Part shown: positions 27,005 to 36,390 of the stretch, one piece after another
Position numbering within the stretch: position 1 is the stretch's first letter
Layout: each line of letters starts with the position of its first letter
Assembly (NCBI RefSeq): GCF_000758665.1
Contig: NZ_CP009285.1
Coordinates: 1,240,001 to 1,304,000 of the forward strand
Source of the DNA: Paenibacillus borealis
GTDB lineage: Bacteria; Bacillota; Bacilli; Paenibacillales; Paenibacillaceae
Reading direction: 5' to 3'
DNA: 64,000 nt
Notes under the pieces: model-generated
Told to the model about the DNA's origin: nothing
Databases searched by the model: none
The model's input: only the letters and a program-made list of their open reading frames with translations
Translations under genes and position numbers: made by a program

Positions 27005-27709
27005 TTACTTGATGAATACTCCGCCAAACGGCAGGGCCTCGCGCAGGAAGCGTTTGACAATGCCGTCTTCATTATTATCGCGCTGGAAGCGCCTGCTCTG
27101 ACGTCCGGCCTGGAACAGCACAGGCCCGTGGCCGGTCATCTTCCAGTGATAGCTCATATGCTGGCTGGCGAGATGATTGCCGTAGACCGTAAGCTCAAGC
27201 CGGGCATTCTCGGGATAGGCAATGATACTGCCGGCGTCAACGTACAGCGGATCAAACGGGTCCAGCTCGGCTTCACAGACTGTGCCTTCCGTCAGAATGC
27301 CGATACTGCCATGACCGGAGAATTTCACCTTGACGATATCCCGGGTAATCAGCATATTCTTCATATTCAGCACTCTTGTCTGCATGGTGACTCCCTTGCT
27401 GTAGAAGAACAGATGCCTGAAATCGTAGAGCAGATCGCTCTTGCCGTCGAGCTGCAGCGTCTTGACCCGGTAACCGGGCGGTAAGGCAGCCACGAACCGG
27501 CAGGGGCCGGTGATATCCGAGCGGATCAGCTTCCGTTTGCGGTACATGCCCTTAACATCCATGAGCCGGTCCGCCCGGCCTGATGAAGGGCCTTGATAAG
27601 CGATAATCTGCTGCGGATGGAGCACATGGACCTCTTCATTCTCTGCGACGGTAAATGCAACGGCCTGTCCGCTGCCGCTGTCGCCTTCATCCTGGACATC
27701 AACGTTCAT
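27005..27709 (-). CDS. AIM24 family protein
   Basis: 234 residues belonging to the AIM24/TIGR00266 family of beta-rich proteins found in bacteria and in mitochondria. Recognisable are EEVHVLHPQQIIAYQGPSS, the internal FYSKGVTMQTRVLNMKNML, SGHGSIGILTEGTV and the C-terminal LRFLREALPFGGVFIK-like tail. Function is not established; some members are tied to membrane or secretion-related stress. GGGGAG lies about 9 bases upstream of the ATG. The coiled-coil membrane protein gene at 27763 is 53 bases upstream on the same strand, so the two probably form an operon. Confidence 0.8.
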   Translation of the reverse strand: MNVDVQDEGDSGSGQAVAFTVAENEEVHVLHPQQIIAYQGPSSGRADRLMDVKGMYRKRKLIRSDITGPCRFVAALPPGYRVKTLQLDGKSDLLYDFRHLFFYSKGVTMQTRVLNMKNMLITRDIVKVKFSGHGSIGILTEGTVCEAELDPFDPLYVDAGSIIAYPENARLELTVYGNHLASQHMSYHWKMTGHGPVLFQAGRQSRRFQRDNNEDGIVKRFLREALPFGGVFIK

Positions 27710-27762
27710 TTCTTCATGCTCCCCTCGTGCAGTGCCGTATACATGTCATTCCTGCCCCGGTC

Positions 27763-28272
27763 TTAACGCAGCCGGTCGCTTCTTCTGGAACGGTGGCGCA
27801 TGGTGAAGCGCAGCAGCCGGATCAGCAGGAAATAACCCAGGATAAGAGCAAGTCCGGTAATCACAGTCACCTTGATCCGGTTATAGTAATTTTCACGTGC
27901 CGTACGGTCATTTTTGAGCTCATCTACGACCTGGCTGAGCTGGCGGTTCTGTTCCTGCAGGGCAGCGTTCTGGGCCTGGTAAGTCGCCATTTGCTGCAGC
28001 GTCTGGTCCAGCTGGTCTTTGGTCTGCCCCAGCTCGTCCACAGCCGTTCCCAGGTTCTCTTTGGTCTTCTGAAGCTCCTCTGCCGTCTGCTGATAGCTCT
28101 CCTGCAATTTGTTGACTTCACCGGGCAGCTCCGAGAAACTCTGTAGTCCATTATATAAATCAGTGAAATAGTTGGCTTGTGCCGCAGGGATATCATAACT
28201 GAAAGAAATCCCGAATATCAGCAAGGCCGACCCCAGCAGCTTAATCATATTTCTTGTTGCACGTTTGTACAT
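27763..28272 (-). CDS. Small membrane protein with periplasm-side coiled coil
   Basis: 169 residues, family not recognised. A signal or membrane segment (about residues 9-32) is followed by a Gln/Glu/Leu-rich heptad region (about 45-125) predicted as coiled coil, then a second membrane helix (about 134-153) and a very basic tail (RHRSRRSDRLR). The overall plan, helix-coil-helix with a basic cytoplasmic end, suggests a membrane scaffold or sensor. It precedes the AIM24 gene on the same strand, so a joint role at the membrane is possible but unproven. Ribosome site AGGTGG upstream. Confidence 0.65.
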   Translation of the reverse strand: MYKRATRNMIKLLGSALLIFGISFSYDIPAAQANYFTDLYNGLQSFSELPGEVNKLQESYQQTAEELQKTKENLGTAVDELGQTKDQLDQTLQQMATYQAQNAALQEQNRQLSQVVDELKNDRTARENYYNRIKVTVITGLALILGYFLLIRLLRFTMRHRSRRSDRLR

Positions 28273-28431
28273 TACGGGTCACCACCTGTTATAGGCTTGT
28301 TGTATTCTTATTTTATCATAGCCAGTCCTGATTTGGGCAGCACGGGCAGCTTTAGGCATAATTACCCTTCCTGTCTATGCAGGTAACCATATGTGTAATA
28401 CAGTACAAATCATATGAAGGTTTCTAATATA

Positions 28432-28460
28432 TTGAGTGTGCATTTAAATTAACGTATACT
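28432..28460 (+). promoter_or_regulatory. Promoter of the M50B-type protease gene
   Basis: TTGAGT (28432-28437), a 17-base spacer, and TATACT (28455-28460), close to the SigA consensus. The GTG start at 28486 follows AAAGGAG. Confidence 0.7.
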
Positions 28461-28485
28461 TTGAACGGAAAGGAGCTGCTTCCAA

Positions 28486-29172
28486 GTGAATAAATGGCTC
28501 AAAACGTTGTTGTTTCTGGCGGGTTCTGCGCTGTTGACCCGGTTTATTCCGTTCTCATCCCTATTTCGTAATCTGGATACGATGTTTCACGAATTCGGCC
28601 ATGCGCTGGCAACCCTACTGCTCTCCGGGAGTGTGCTGCGGATAGAGCTGCACCCTGATCATAGCGGTGTAACCTACTCGGCGATTGCCGCAGGGGGAAG
28701 GGCAATCCTTGTATCGCTGGCCGGTTATCCTCTGGCCTCACTATTCTCATTCCTGCTGTTCTACTTATATAGTAGAGACAAGCGGCAGTGGGGGCTGATT
28801 ATGGCCAGTGGTGTAGCGCTGGTGATGCTGGTGCTCTATGTACGGGGCGGCTTCGGGATGATTTGGCTGAGCGGTTTTATTCTGCTGAATGCCGCTATGC
28901 TGTTCCTTTGGCCGAAGGTCAGCAAATATTATTATTTATTTCTTGCGTTTCTGACTCTGGAAGAGTCCGTTATGGGGACATTATTTCTGGTAACTGCTTC
29001 AGTATTGACGCCTTCCCGGGCCGGGGATGCAGCAAATTTGGCCAGACTAACACCGCTGCCGGCTATTCTGTGGGCGCTGCTGTTTTTCCTCTTCTCGCTG
29101 CTGTGCGCCAAGTGGGCGCTGGGCTTTTTTTTCCGGGAAGAGAAATCAGCTAACCGGACTAGAAGCCTATAA
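28486..29172 (+). CDS. M50B-type membrane metalloprotease-like protein
   Basis: 228 residues with about five to six membrane segments. FHEFGHALATLL (about residues 34-45) is the HExxH zinc motif in the form found in the Peptidase_M50B group, followed by SGVTYSAIAAGG typical of that family. GTG start supported by AAAGGAG and a promoter at 28432-28460. Substrate unknown; members are general intramembrane protease-like proteins, some without proven activity. The gene is divergent from the coiled-coil/AIM24 pair. A terminator follows at 29217-29262. Confidence 0.78.
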   Translation: MNKWLKTLLFLAGSALLTRFIPFSSLFRNLDTMFHEFGHALATLLLSGSVLRIELHPDHSGVTYSAIAAGGRAILVSLAGYPLASLFSFLLFYLYSRDKRQWGLIMASGVALVMLVLYVRGGFGMIWLSGFILLNAAMLFLWPKVSKYYYLFLAFLTLEESVMGTLFLVTASVLTPSRAGDAANLARLTPLPAILWALLFFLFSLLCAKWALGFFFREEKSANRTRSL

Positions 29173-29216
29173 TGCGCAAAACTGTGTTCGTCATTTTTTG
29201 ACAAAATAATAGACTT

Positions 29217-29262
29217 TCGCAAAGAGGCAATTACCTTTAGTGGTAGGTTGGCTCTTTTTTTG
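29217..29262 (+). terminator. Rho-independent terminator
   Basis: AGAGGCAA-ACC pairs with GGT-TTGGCTCT (one mismatch) and is followed by TTTTTT, just after the M50B-type gene. Confidence 0.75.
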
Positions 29263-29359
29263 TCGATATTATAGGACCGAACATATATTCCATGACAAGG
29301 AGTTGTCCGCCATTATTGGTACATTAATAGAAGACCCAAAAAAAGAAAGAGGTGGAAAT

Positions 29360-30043
29360 ATGCAAGCAAGTATTCAGCCCATATTTACTTGGAGCCAGGA
29401 TCGGATTTTAGCAGGAGGTGCGAAGAATATTATCCTGCTCGTGGAGTGGAAGGGAGTGTCGCAAGGAGAGGAATTCCGCAAGAAAAGCCGGAAAGTTGTA
29501 GCCCGGGAGATTGAGCTGCGCGTATGGCTGGAAAGCCACGTTACGGTGACCGGATGCTACGGATGTACAGCAGAAGAAGGGGAAGGCCGCTCGCTGCTGC
29601 TGAAGCTGGGCAAAATTCATTCCGGACAACGCAGGTTTGTCGCTTTGGAATTTACGATGTCCGCCATGCCTGCGGGCATACATGAGGCGCTTTGGCTGCA
29701 GTGGCAATACAGACAGCCCACGGTAGAACGTATACGGGAGCTGCCGCTCAAGAAGCTGGGAATGGAATATTCGCATCATACGGATGTACTTGGCGCTCAG
29801 TGTTGTTTTCAAGTAGAGAAGCATGTAGAACTGCTCAAAATGGAGGAAATATTAGCAGAAAGAGAGGCGTCCAGAGCCCATAATCATCAGCAGGACTTCA
29901 CGGACAGGCTGCGGCGCCAGGCGGATAAATTGCTGCTGCTCGCTGCACGTTCCGGCGATATGCATCTTGTAAAGGAAGCGGAAGCGCTCTATAAGCAGCT
30001 TGAGGCGGAGAATAATCCTTTGGGAAAGGTTGTAACGAGATAA
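29360..30043 (+). CDS. Uncharacterised protein resembling the C-terminal half of VWA-domain proteins
   Basis: 227 residues, not confidently assigned. No signal peptide or membrane segment. The middle shows alternating beta-type motifs (GCYGCTAEEGEGRSLLLKLG, KIHSGQRRFVALEF) that recall the region following the von Willebrand A domain in Ca-activated-channel-like proteins, but no MIDAS motif is present. The C-terminal 80 residues are helical and charged (EEILAEREASRAHNHQQ, LRRQADKLLLLAARSGD). ATG 29360 is chosen for AAGAGGTGG upstream; the frame runs 120 bases further up without a ribosome site. Monocistronic. Confidence 0.6.
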   Translation: MQASIQPIFTWSQDRILAGGAKNIILLVEWKGVSQGEEFRKKSRKVVAREIELRVWLESHVTVTGCYGCTAEEGEGRSLLLKLGKIHSGQRRFVALEFTMSAMPAGIHEALWLQWQYRQPTVERIRELPLKKLGMEYSHHTDVLGAQCCFQVEKHVELLKMEEILAEREASRAHNHQQDFTDRLRRQADKLLLLAARSGDMHLVKEAEALYKQLEAENNPLGKVVTR

Positions 30044-30277
30044 ATCTAAGGAATGCAGCAGGGATATAATAGGCAGTGACCATACATATAGATTAAATTT
30101 TGAATCCAATTCGCAGAAATAGATAACGAATCGTGTAATATATAATTGTGGTAATATAGTAAAATAGTTCTATTATATTTTCTTATCTCGGTTATTACAT
30201 CCTTGGTTATAGATATATATAACTAGTTTATTTAAAAATAATGGGTCTATTTTACCATGAATCAAGGAGAACTGAAA

Positions 30278-31243
30278 ATGACAGACCGATTAATCCGGCT
30301 GATGCGCATTATTACGCTAGTTCAAGCCAAACCGGGAATTCTGGCCCGTGAGCTGGCGGAACGATGCGGCAACAGTGAGAGAACGATTTACCGGGATATG
30401 GATGCGCTCAGTGCCATGCATATCCCCATAACCCATATGGGACACGGTAAGGGATATGCTTTTATCGGTAATTTTGCACTGTACCCTTTGGATTGGTCAG
30501 ACGAAGAAGCAGCCGCATTTTCACAGTTGCGCAGTATTATGACGGATATCAAAGCTTTACTGCCCCCGGAATTCGAAGACGCCTATGAGAAAGTAATGGC
30601 CGCAGAATATAAGCAAAAGGCAGAAAGGGAAGAAACGATGGAGAGCGCGAAGAAGGAAGCGGGTCAGCATTGGATGGAGCGAAACGGGTCTCATGGAGAT
30701 CGGCCATTCTTTCTGACCGGCATTCTGGATGCCGTAATGAAGCAGCGCAGTATACAGGCGGACTACAGTGAGAATGCATATGAAGAAAAAGGTATCAAAA
30801 TTGATCCCTACTGCCTGGTTCCGTTGGAAAATCGTTTTCATTTGATTGGTTTTTGTCATCGCTTCGGGATCATCCGCACTTTTCATATTAACGGGTTTTC
30901 CAGTGTAAAGCCGCTGGACAGCTGGTTCTCCAAGGATAAATTCGATTTACAGGCTTTTATGGAGCAGAAGTGGTCACTGGACCAGGATAGTCTGCAGGTT
31001 GAATTCAGAGTAAAGTTCTCGGAACGGATGATGGAGAGGCTTAAGCATGAGGAGATGTTTGTGAAGCCCAGCAGGGTAGACCGCCAGAACCGCTGTCTGC
31101 ATTTTAAGGTTGCTGTGGAGCAGGATATTGGTTTTGTTCACTGGATTATGAGATACGAGGAAGAAGCTGAGATTATGGAGCCGGTCTACTACCGGGAGGT
31201 TCTCAGAAATCAGCTCGAGAAATGGCTGTCGCTATACAAATAG
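30278..31243 (+). CDS. HTH transcriptional regulator with WYL domain (YafY-like)
   Basis: 321 residues. An N-terminal HTH_11-type winged helix (RLMRIITLVQAKPGILARE, CGNSERTIYRDMDAL) is followed by a WYL domain (about 140-225; IDPYCLVPLENRFHLIGFC, IRTFHINGFSSV) and the WCX-type C-terminal extension. Such regulators respond to nucleic-acid or small-molecule ligands. ATG 30278 follows AAGGAGA at a good spacing; the ATG 21 bases upstream is less likely. The upstream 230 bases are very AT-rich. It faces the ABC importer 280 bases downstream on the same strand, but nothing shows it controls it. Confidence 0.88.
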   Translation: MTDRLIRLMRIITLVQAKPGILARELAERCGNSERTIYRDMDALSAMHIPITHMGHGKGYAFIGNFALYPLDWSDEEAAAFSQLRSIMTDIKALLPPEFEDAYEKVMAAEYKQKAEREETMESAKKEAGQHWMERNGSHGDRPFFLTGILDAVMKQRSIQADYSENAYEEKGIKIDPYCLVPLENRFHLIGFCHRFGIIRTFHINGFSSVKPLDSWFSKDKFDLQAFMEQKWSLDQDSLQVEFRVKFSERMMERLKHEEMFVKPSRVDRQNRCLHFKVAVEQDIGFVHWIMRYEEEAEIMEPVYYREVLRNQLEKWLSLYK

Positions 31244-31411
31244 CGCAGTTTTTCTTTTTATATAGAGTATTTCCAGTTGTTGGGGATGTTGTTATTCACA
31301 CAAAAACACTCGTGTTAGTTATATGTGCAAATTTTCCTTGTCTAGTCGGGTTTTATATAGTAAGTTATACATTAAATAACAACAATGTGTATTTAAAACT
31401 TGATTTATCTC

Positions 31412-31440
31412 TTGTCATGTCAGGTGTTGGTCAATATAGC
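31412..31440 (+). promoter_or_regulatory. Candidate promoter of the oligopeptide importer operon
   Basis: TTGTCA (31412-31417), a 17-base spacer and TATAGC (31435-31440) within an AT-rich gap, 87 bases before the first gene. The rest of the 31244-31526 gap shows nothing recognisable. Confidence 0.5.
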
Positions 31441-31526
31441 TAACTTTTAAAATAATTTGGCAGCCTGTAATTTGACCTTTGTTCAATTTTTATTTGTTCA
31501 ATTTTTAGCAGAAGAGAGGTAGAGAT

Positions 31527-32516
31527 TTGATCCAGCCAATTCTGAAAATTGAAAATTTGCATACCCACTTTTTTACCGACCGCGGTGAAGTTCCTGCAGT
31601 TGACGGCGTCGATCTGTACATTAATCCGGGTGAGGTTCTTGGTGTGGTTGGCGAATCCGGCTGTGGTAAAAGCGTAACCTCACTATCCATTCTGAAGCTG
31701 GTTCCGAATCCCCCGGGAAAAATAGTGGGCGGACGCATCCTGCTGAAGGGCCGTGATCTTGTCCCGCTCAAAGAGAAAGAGATGCGCAAGATCCGCGGTG
31801 ACTCAGTCTCGATGATTTTTCAGGAACCGATGACTTCGCTTAATCCGCTGTTCACTGTCGGACAGCAAATAATAGAAACCGTCCGCCTGCACCGCGGCCT
31901 CTCTAAGAAGGAGGCCCGGGAGCACGCCGTAGAGATGCTGCGCAAGGTTGGCATTCCCCGGCCGGAGGCCATTATTGATGAGTACCCGCATCAGCTGTCG
32001 GGAGGCATGCGCCAGCGTGTAATGATCGCCATGTCCATCTCCTGCAGTCCGGAGCTGCTGATTGCCGATGAGCCGACGACGGCTCTTGATGTAACGATTC
32101 AGGCGCAGATTCTGGATCTGATCCGCCGGCTTAACGAGGAACAGGGTACCGCAGTTATGCTGATTACCCATGATCTTGGTGTTGTAGCGGAGATGTGCCA
32201 CCGTGTTGCGGTTATGTATGCCGGCAAGGTAGTGGAGGAAGGCAGCGTACGTGATATTTTCAAGAATCCGCTCCATCCGTATACCAGAGGGCTGATCGAA
32301 TCTGTACCGCGGATGGATGAAACCAGGGAACGCCTGTATTCTATTCCGGGCAATGTGCCTATTCTCAGCAAAGAAATGCAGGGTTGTCGGTTCGCGCCGC
32401 GCTGCCTTGATGTGATGGATATCTGCCGTCAAAGTCTTCCGAAGCTTACACTGCAGGAGGAACAGCACAGCTGCAGATGCTGGCTGCATGAAAGTCAACA
32501 GGAGGATGCTGTATGA
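31527..32516 (+). CDS. Oligopeptide/dipeptide ABC transporter ATPase (OppD/DppD type)
   Basis: 329 residues, nucleotide-binding subunit of a peptide/nickel-type importer. Walker A is GESGCGKS, the ABC signature is LSGGMRQRV, Walker B is [12 protein letters not shown], and the H-loop lies in LITHDLGVV. The C-terminal oligopeptide-type extension carries the Cys-rich [10 protein letters not shown], with further Cys downstream, as in family members. TTG start at 31527 follows GAGAGG. Its stop overlaps the start of the OppF-type gene (ATGA). First gene of a complete D-F-A-B-C operon. Confidence 0.93.
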   Translation: MIQPILKIENLHTHFFTDRGEVPAVDGVDLYINPGEVLGVVGESGCGKSVTSLSILKLVPNPPGKIVGGRILLKGRDLVPLKEKEMRKIRGDSVSMIFQEPMTSLNPLFTVGQQIIETVRLHRGLSKKEAREHAVEMLRKVGIPRPEAIIDEYPHQLSGGMRQRVMIAMSISCSPELLIADEPTTALDVTIQAQILDLIRRLNEEQGTAVMLITHDLGVVAEMCHRVAVMYAGKVVEEGSVRDIFKNPLHPYTRGLIESVPRMDETRERLYSIPGNVPILSKEMQGCRFAPRCLDVMDICRQSLPKLTLQEEQHSCRCWLHESQQEDAV

Positions 32517-33505
32517 GTGAGAGCCTGCTAGAGGTCAAGGGCCTCAAGAAGTATTATCCGATCAACAAAGGATTCTTGGGCCGGGCACAGGGTTATGTCA
32601 AGGCTGTCGACGATATCTCCTTCTCTGTAAGCAAAGGTGAGACCTTTGGTCTTGTAGGAGAGAGCGGCTGCGGTAAATCCACAACCGGCCGTGCCTTGCT
32701 TCGGCTGATAGAGCCTACGGCGGGAGAGGTTTGGTTCGAAGGTCAGGATATCACGAAGCTATCTATAGAAGAAATGCGCAAGCGCCGCCGGGAGATGCAG
32801 ATTGTTTTCCAGGACCCCTTCTCTTCCCTGGACCCCCGCAATACCGTACAGCGTATCCTCGAAGAGCCGATGATTGTGCATGGTGTAGGCAATGCGGGGC
32901 AGCGCCGGGCTGAAGTTGAACGGCTTGCTGATGTAGTCGGGCTGGCTAAGGCGCATTTGCAGCGTTACCCGCATCAATTCTCCGGCGGACAACGCCAGCG
33001 GATCGGAATTGCCAGAGCACTTGCACTCCAGCCGAAGCTGATTATCGCCGATGAGCCTGTATCAGCACTGGATGTATCGATCCAGTCACAGGTTATTAAC
33101 CTGATGCAGGATTTACAGAAGGAATTCGGATTGACCTATATCTTTATCGCCCATGATCTCAGTGTGGTGAAGCATATCTGCGACCGTGTAGCCGTGATGT
33201 ATCTGGGCCGGATTGTTGAAGTCACCGACAAGCATAAGCTATACGCCGAGCCGCAGCATCCCTATACCCAGGCTCTGCTGTCCGCAGTTCCTGAGCCCGA
33301 TCCCGATATCCGCAAGGAACGGATCATTCTGCAGGGTGAGGTGCCGAGTCCGGCGAATGCGCCGGTCGGATGTGCTTTTAATACACGTTGTCCCAGGGTG
33401 ATGGATGTATGCCGTAATGTCAGACCGCCGCTGCAGGAGACAGGTTCCGGACATTTGACCGCCTGCCATCTGTATGATGAGGAAGTCCGTTCCCGGCTGG
33501 CCTAA
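32513..33505 (+). CDS. Oligopeptide/dipeptide ABC transporter ATPase (OppF/DppF type)
   Basis: 330 residues, partner ATPase of the preceding subunit. Walker [10 protein letters not shown], signature [15 protein letters not shown], Walker [13 protein letters not shown] and H-loop [10 protein letters not shown]-terminal Cys-containing segment GCAFNTRCP. Starts in a 4-base overlap with the preceding gene, so 1:1 synthesis is likely. The two ATPases energise the two permeases encoded at 35375 and 36391. Confidence 0.93.
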   Translation: MSESLLEVKGLKKYYPINKGFLGRAQGYVKAVDDISFSVSKGETFGLVGESGCGKSTTGRALLRLIEPTAGEVWFEGQDITKLSIEEMRKRRREMQIVFQDPFSSLDPRNTVQRILEEPMIVHGVGNAGQRRAEVERLADVVGLAKAHLQRYPHQFSGGQRQRIGIARALALQPKLIIADEPVSALDVSIQSQVINLMQDLQKEFGLTYIFIAHDLSVVKHICDRVAVMYLGRIVEVTDKHKLYAEPQHPYTQALLSAVPEPDPDIRKERIILQGEVPSPANAPVGCAFNTRCPRVMDVCRNVRPPLQETGSGHLTACHLYDEEVRSRLA

Positions 33506-33625
33506 TGAAATCAGGAAAAAATCAATACAGCTCTCTATGCATTAGCCCTGATATATGGCAGCGCTTTGGCGCAGCTCCATATAAACGCTTTAATACTTTT
33601 AATGAGAGAAGGGAGTTTTCTAGAG

Positions 33626-35296
33626 ATGAAGAAGTGGAGTAGTCTTGCACTGGCAGTAACGCTGGGGGCGGTATTAACATTAAGCGGCTGCGGGGGGAAC
33701 AATAACAACGCAAGCACAGAAGCGACTGCAGGCACGAACGCAGCGGCGACCACCGCACCGGAGAGCTCACCTGAAACATCGGCTAACACGCAGGATACAC
33801 TGATCCTCGGACGAGGCGGCGATTCCGCATCACTGGATCCGGCCATTGTAACAGACGGCGAATCCCTGAAGATTGCCCATCAGGTCTTTGATTCCCTGCT
33901 GGAATACAAACCGGGTACCTCTGAAGTACAGGCTTCACTTGCTGACAGCTGGGAAGTTTCAGCTGACGGTCTGACTTATACCTTCAAGCTGCACCCTGGC
34001 GTGAAGTTCCATGACGGAACAGATTTCAACGCTGAAGCTGTAGTGTTCAACTTCACACGCTGGAGTGACCCGGCAAGTGAGTTCAAGTTCGAAGGCGATT
34101 CCTTTGATTACTATGATTCGATGTTCGGTCCGGACGGCAGCCGTGTAATCAAAGAAGTTAAGGCTGTGGACGCAACTACTGTTGAGTTTACACTCAATCA
34201 GCCGCAGGCACCGTTCCTGCAGAATATCGCTATGACCTCCTTCGGGATTGCCAGCCCTGCTGCCATCCAGGAGAAGAAAGAAAACTTCAAGAACGAGCCG
34301 GTAGGCACAGGGCCTTTCGTGTTCACGGAGTGGAAGCATAATGATTCCATTACACTGGACAAGAACCCTAACTACTGGAAAGAAGGCCTTCCGAAGCTGA
34401 ACAAAGTCATCGTCCGCTCGATTCCGGACAACTCGGCACGCTTTAATGCCCTGCAGAACGGCGAGATCGATCTGATGGAGGATTTGAGCCCGGATGACCT
34501 GTCTACACTTGAAGGCAACACTGAGCTGCAGAAGATTGAACGTCCGCCGTTCAATGTCGCATACCTCGGCTTCAACTTTAAGAAGAAACCTTTTGATAAT
34601 GTGAAAGTAAGACAGGCCCTTAACTATGCGGTGAATAAACAAGCTATTATTGATGCATTCTTCTCGGGCCAGGCTACTGCCGCTGTTAACCCGATGCCGC
34701 CATCACTGTGGGGCTATAACGATGCTGTGCAGGATTATGCATACGATCTGGACAAAGCGAAGGCGCTGCTTGCGGAAGCTGGCTACCCTGACGGTCTGCC
34801 GGACACAGTAACTCTGTACGCTATGCCGGTATCCCGTCCTTACATGCCTGACGGCAAAAAGGTTGCTGAAGCGATTCAGGCAGACTGGGAGAAAATCGGC
34901 GTGAAGACGGTTATTGAATCCCCGGAATGGGCGACTTATCTGGATGATACCAAAGCCGGTGAAAAAGATGATATCTACATGCTCGGCTGGACCGGCGACA
35001 ATGGTGACCCGGACAACTTCCTCTATACCCTGCTCGATAAGGATGCTATCCCTGGTAACAACCGTTCCTTCTATGTGAATGAAGATCTGCACACGATCCT
35101 GATCAATGCACAGAAGGAAACGGATCAGACGAAACGTTCTGACCTGTACAAACAGGCTCAGGAAATCATCAAAGCGGATGCACCGTGGATTCCGCTGGTG
35201 CACACTACACCACTGCTGGCAGCGAAAGCCAATCTGAAAGGATTCGTTCCAGGCCCTACAGGTACGGAATATTACAGCGAAATTTACTTCGAATAG
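33626..35296 (+). CDS. Oligopeptide-type substrate-binding lipoprotein (SBP_bac_5)
   Basis: 556 residues. Signal peptide with lipobox LTLSGCGG, the Cys being the lipid anchor, then an Asn/Thr/Ala-rich spacer before the binding domain starting near residue 50 (DTLILGRGGDSASLDPA). Family motifs: FKLHPGVKFHDGTDFNAE, GTGPFVFTEW and VRQALNYAVNKQ. ATG 33626 follows AAGGGAG; a 60-base upstream extension would destroy the lipobox position. Peptide, nickel or sugar cargo cannot be told from sequence. A hairpin after the gene probably sets its higher expression. Confidence 0.92.
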   Translation: MKKWSSLALAVTLGAVLTLSGCGGNNNNASTEATAGTNAAATTAPESSPETSANTQDTLILGRGGDSASLDPAIVTDGESLKIAHQVFDSLLEYKPGTSEVQASLADSWEVSADGLTYTFKLHPGVKFHDGTDFNAEAVVFNFTRWSDPASEFKFEGDSFDYYDSMFGPDGSRVIKEVKAVDATTVEFTLNQPQAPFLQNIAMTSFGIASPAAIQEKKENFKNEPVGTGPFVFTEWKHNDSITLDKNPNYWKEGLPKLNKVIVRSIPDNSARFNALQNGEIDLMEDLSPDDLSTLEGNTELQKIERPPFNVAYLGFNFKKKPFDNVKVRQALNYAVNKQAIIDAFFSGQATAAVNPMPPSLWGYNDAVQDYAYDLDKAKALLAEAGYPDGLPDTVTLYAMPVSRPYMPDGKKVAEAIQADWEKIGVKTVIESPEWATYLDDTKAGEKDDIYMLGWTGDNGDPDNFLYTLLDKDAIPGNNRSFYVNEDLHTILINAQKETDQTKRSDLYKQAQEIIKADAPWIPLVHTTPLLAAKANLKGFVPGPTGTEYYSEIYFE

Positions 35297-35307
35297 TATG
35301 CTCCATA

Positions 35308-35349
35308 AGCATTTGCTTGCCGCCGCATGCCGGGCGGCAAGTTATGCTT
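35308..35349 (+). promoter_or_regulatory. Intercistronic mRNA hairpin after the binding-protein gene
   Basis: AAGCAT-tt-GCTTGCCGCC pairs with GGCGGCAAG-tt-ATGCTT, a long stem without a T run. Such stems between binding-protein and permease genes commonly protect the upstream mRNA and raise binding-protein yield; that role is inferred. Confidence 0.65.
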
Positions 35350-35374
35350 AAGGACCACTGGAAGGTGAGCCAAC

Positions 35375-36379
35375 TTGAACTCCTACCTATTAAAACGTGT
35401 CATGGTTTTATTTCCTGTGCTGATCGGGATGACGATTATCGTCTTCTCCATTATTCACGCCATTCCGGGTGATCCGGCAGAAACCATTCTGGGCCAAAAA
35501 GCAACCGAGCAGTCCAAACAGGCGCTGCGCGAGCAGCTGGGTCTCGACAAACCATGGCTGCAGCAGTACTTCAACTATATGGGGGATTTGGTGCAGGGCG
35601 ATCTGGGGACCTCAATCCGGACCAAAACACCGATTGCCAAAGAAATTATGCCTTATCTGGCGGCAACGCTGGAGCTTACGGCAGCGAGTATGCTGTTTGC
35701 TACCATTGTAGGAGTGAACGCCGGTATTCTAAGTGCCTGGCGGCAGAATTCCTGGTTTGATTATACCGCGATGATTATAGCGCTTATTGGCGTGTCCATG
35801 CCGATCTTCTGGCTGGGGCTGATGGAGCAGATGTTATTCGCGCTGAAGCTGCACTGGCTGCCCTCTATAGGCAGGATGGATCAGCGGAATCCCGTGGAGA
35901 GTATAACCAATCTATACGTGATCGACACGATACTGGCAGGAGACTGGCGCCAGCTGTGGACGGTCATTAAGCATTTGATCCTGCCAAGCATAGCGCTGGG
36001 TACCATTCCGATGGCAATTATTGCCCGGATGACCCGTTCGAGCATGCTGGAGGTCATGAACTCCGACTATATCCGTACGGCAAAGGCCAAAGGGTTGTCG
36101 CAATTCCTTGTCGTATATAAGCATGCACTTAAGAATGCGCTGATTCCAGTGCTGACCGTAGTTGGTCTGCAGACAGGTGCGCTTCTCGGCGGTGCAGTAC
36201 TGACAGAGACAATCTTTGCCTGGCCGGGCGTGGGAAGATATATATTTGAGGCGATCAGCTCACGCGACTATCCGGTCATCCAGACCGGCATTCTGATCAT
36301 TGCTTTTATCTTCGTATTCATTAATCTGCTGGTGGATCTGCTCTATGCCGTCATTGATCCGCGAATCAACTACAAGTGA
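35375..36379 (+). CDS. Peptide-type ABC transporter permease (OppB/DppB)
   Basis: 334 residues with about six membrane helices. N-terminal YLLKRVMVLFPVLIGMTIIVF and HAIPGDPAETI are characteristic of OppB/DppB; the EAA loop is seen in YIRTAKAKGLSQFLVVYKHALKNAL-type order around residues 230-255. TTG start at 35375 after GGAAGGTGAG. Twelve bases separate it from the start of the second permease, so they are co-translated and likely form a heterodimer. Confidence 0.92.
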   Translation: MNSYLLKRVMVLFPVLIGMTIIVFSIIHAIPGDPAETILGQKATEQSKQALREQLGLDKPWLQQYFNYMGDLVQGDLGTSIRTKTPIAKEIMPYLAATLELTAASMLFATIVGVNAGILSAWRQNSWFDYTAMIIALIGVSMPIFWLGLMEQMLFALKLHWLPSIGRMDQRNPVESITNLYVIDTILAGDWRQLWTVIKHLILPSIALGTIPMAIIARMTRSSMLEVMNSDYIRTAKAKGLSQFLVVYKHALKNALIPVLTVVGLQTGALLGGAVLTETIFAWPGVGRYIFEAISSRDYPVIQTGILIIAFIFVFINLLVDLLYAVIDPRINYK

Positions 36380-36390
36380 GGGGTGAACCT

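Noticed and set aside
31222..31443. 73-codon frame before the peptide importer
   Set aside because: Starts inside the preceding gene, has no ribosome site and covers the AT-rich promoter region.
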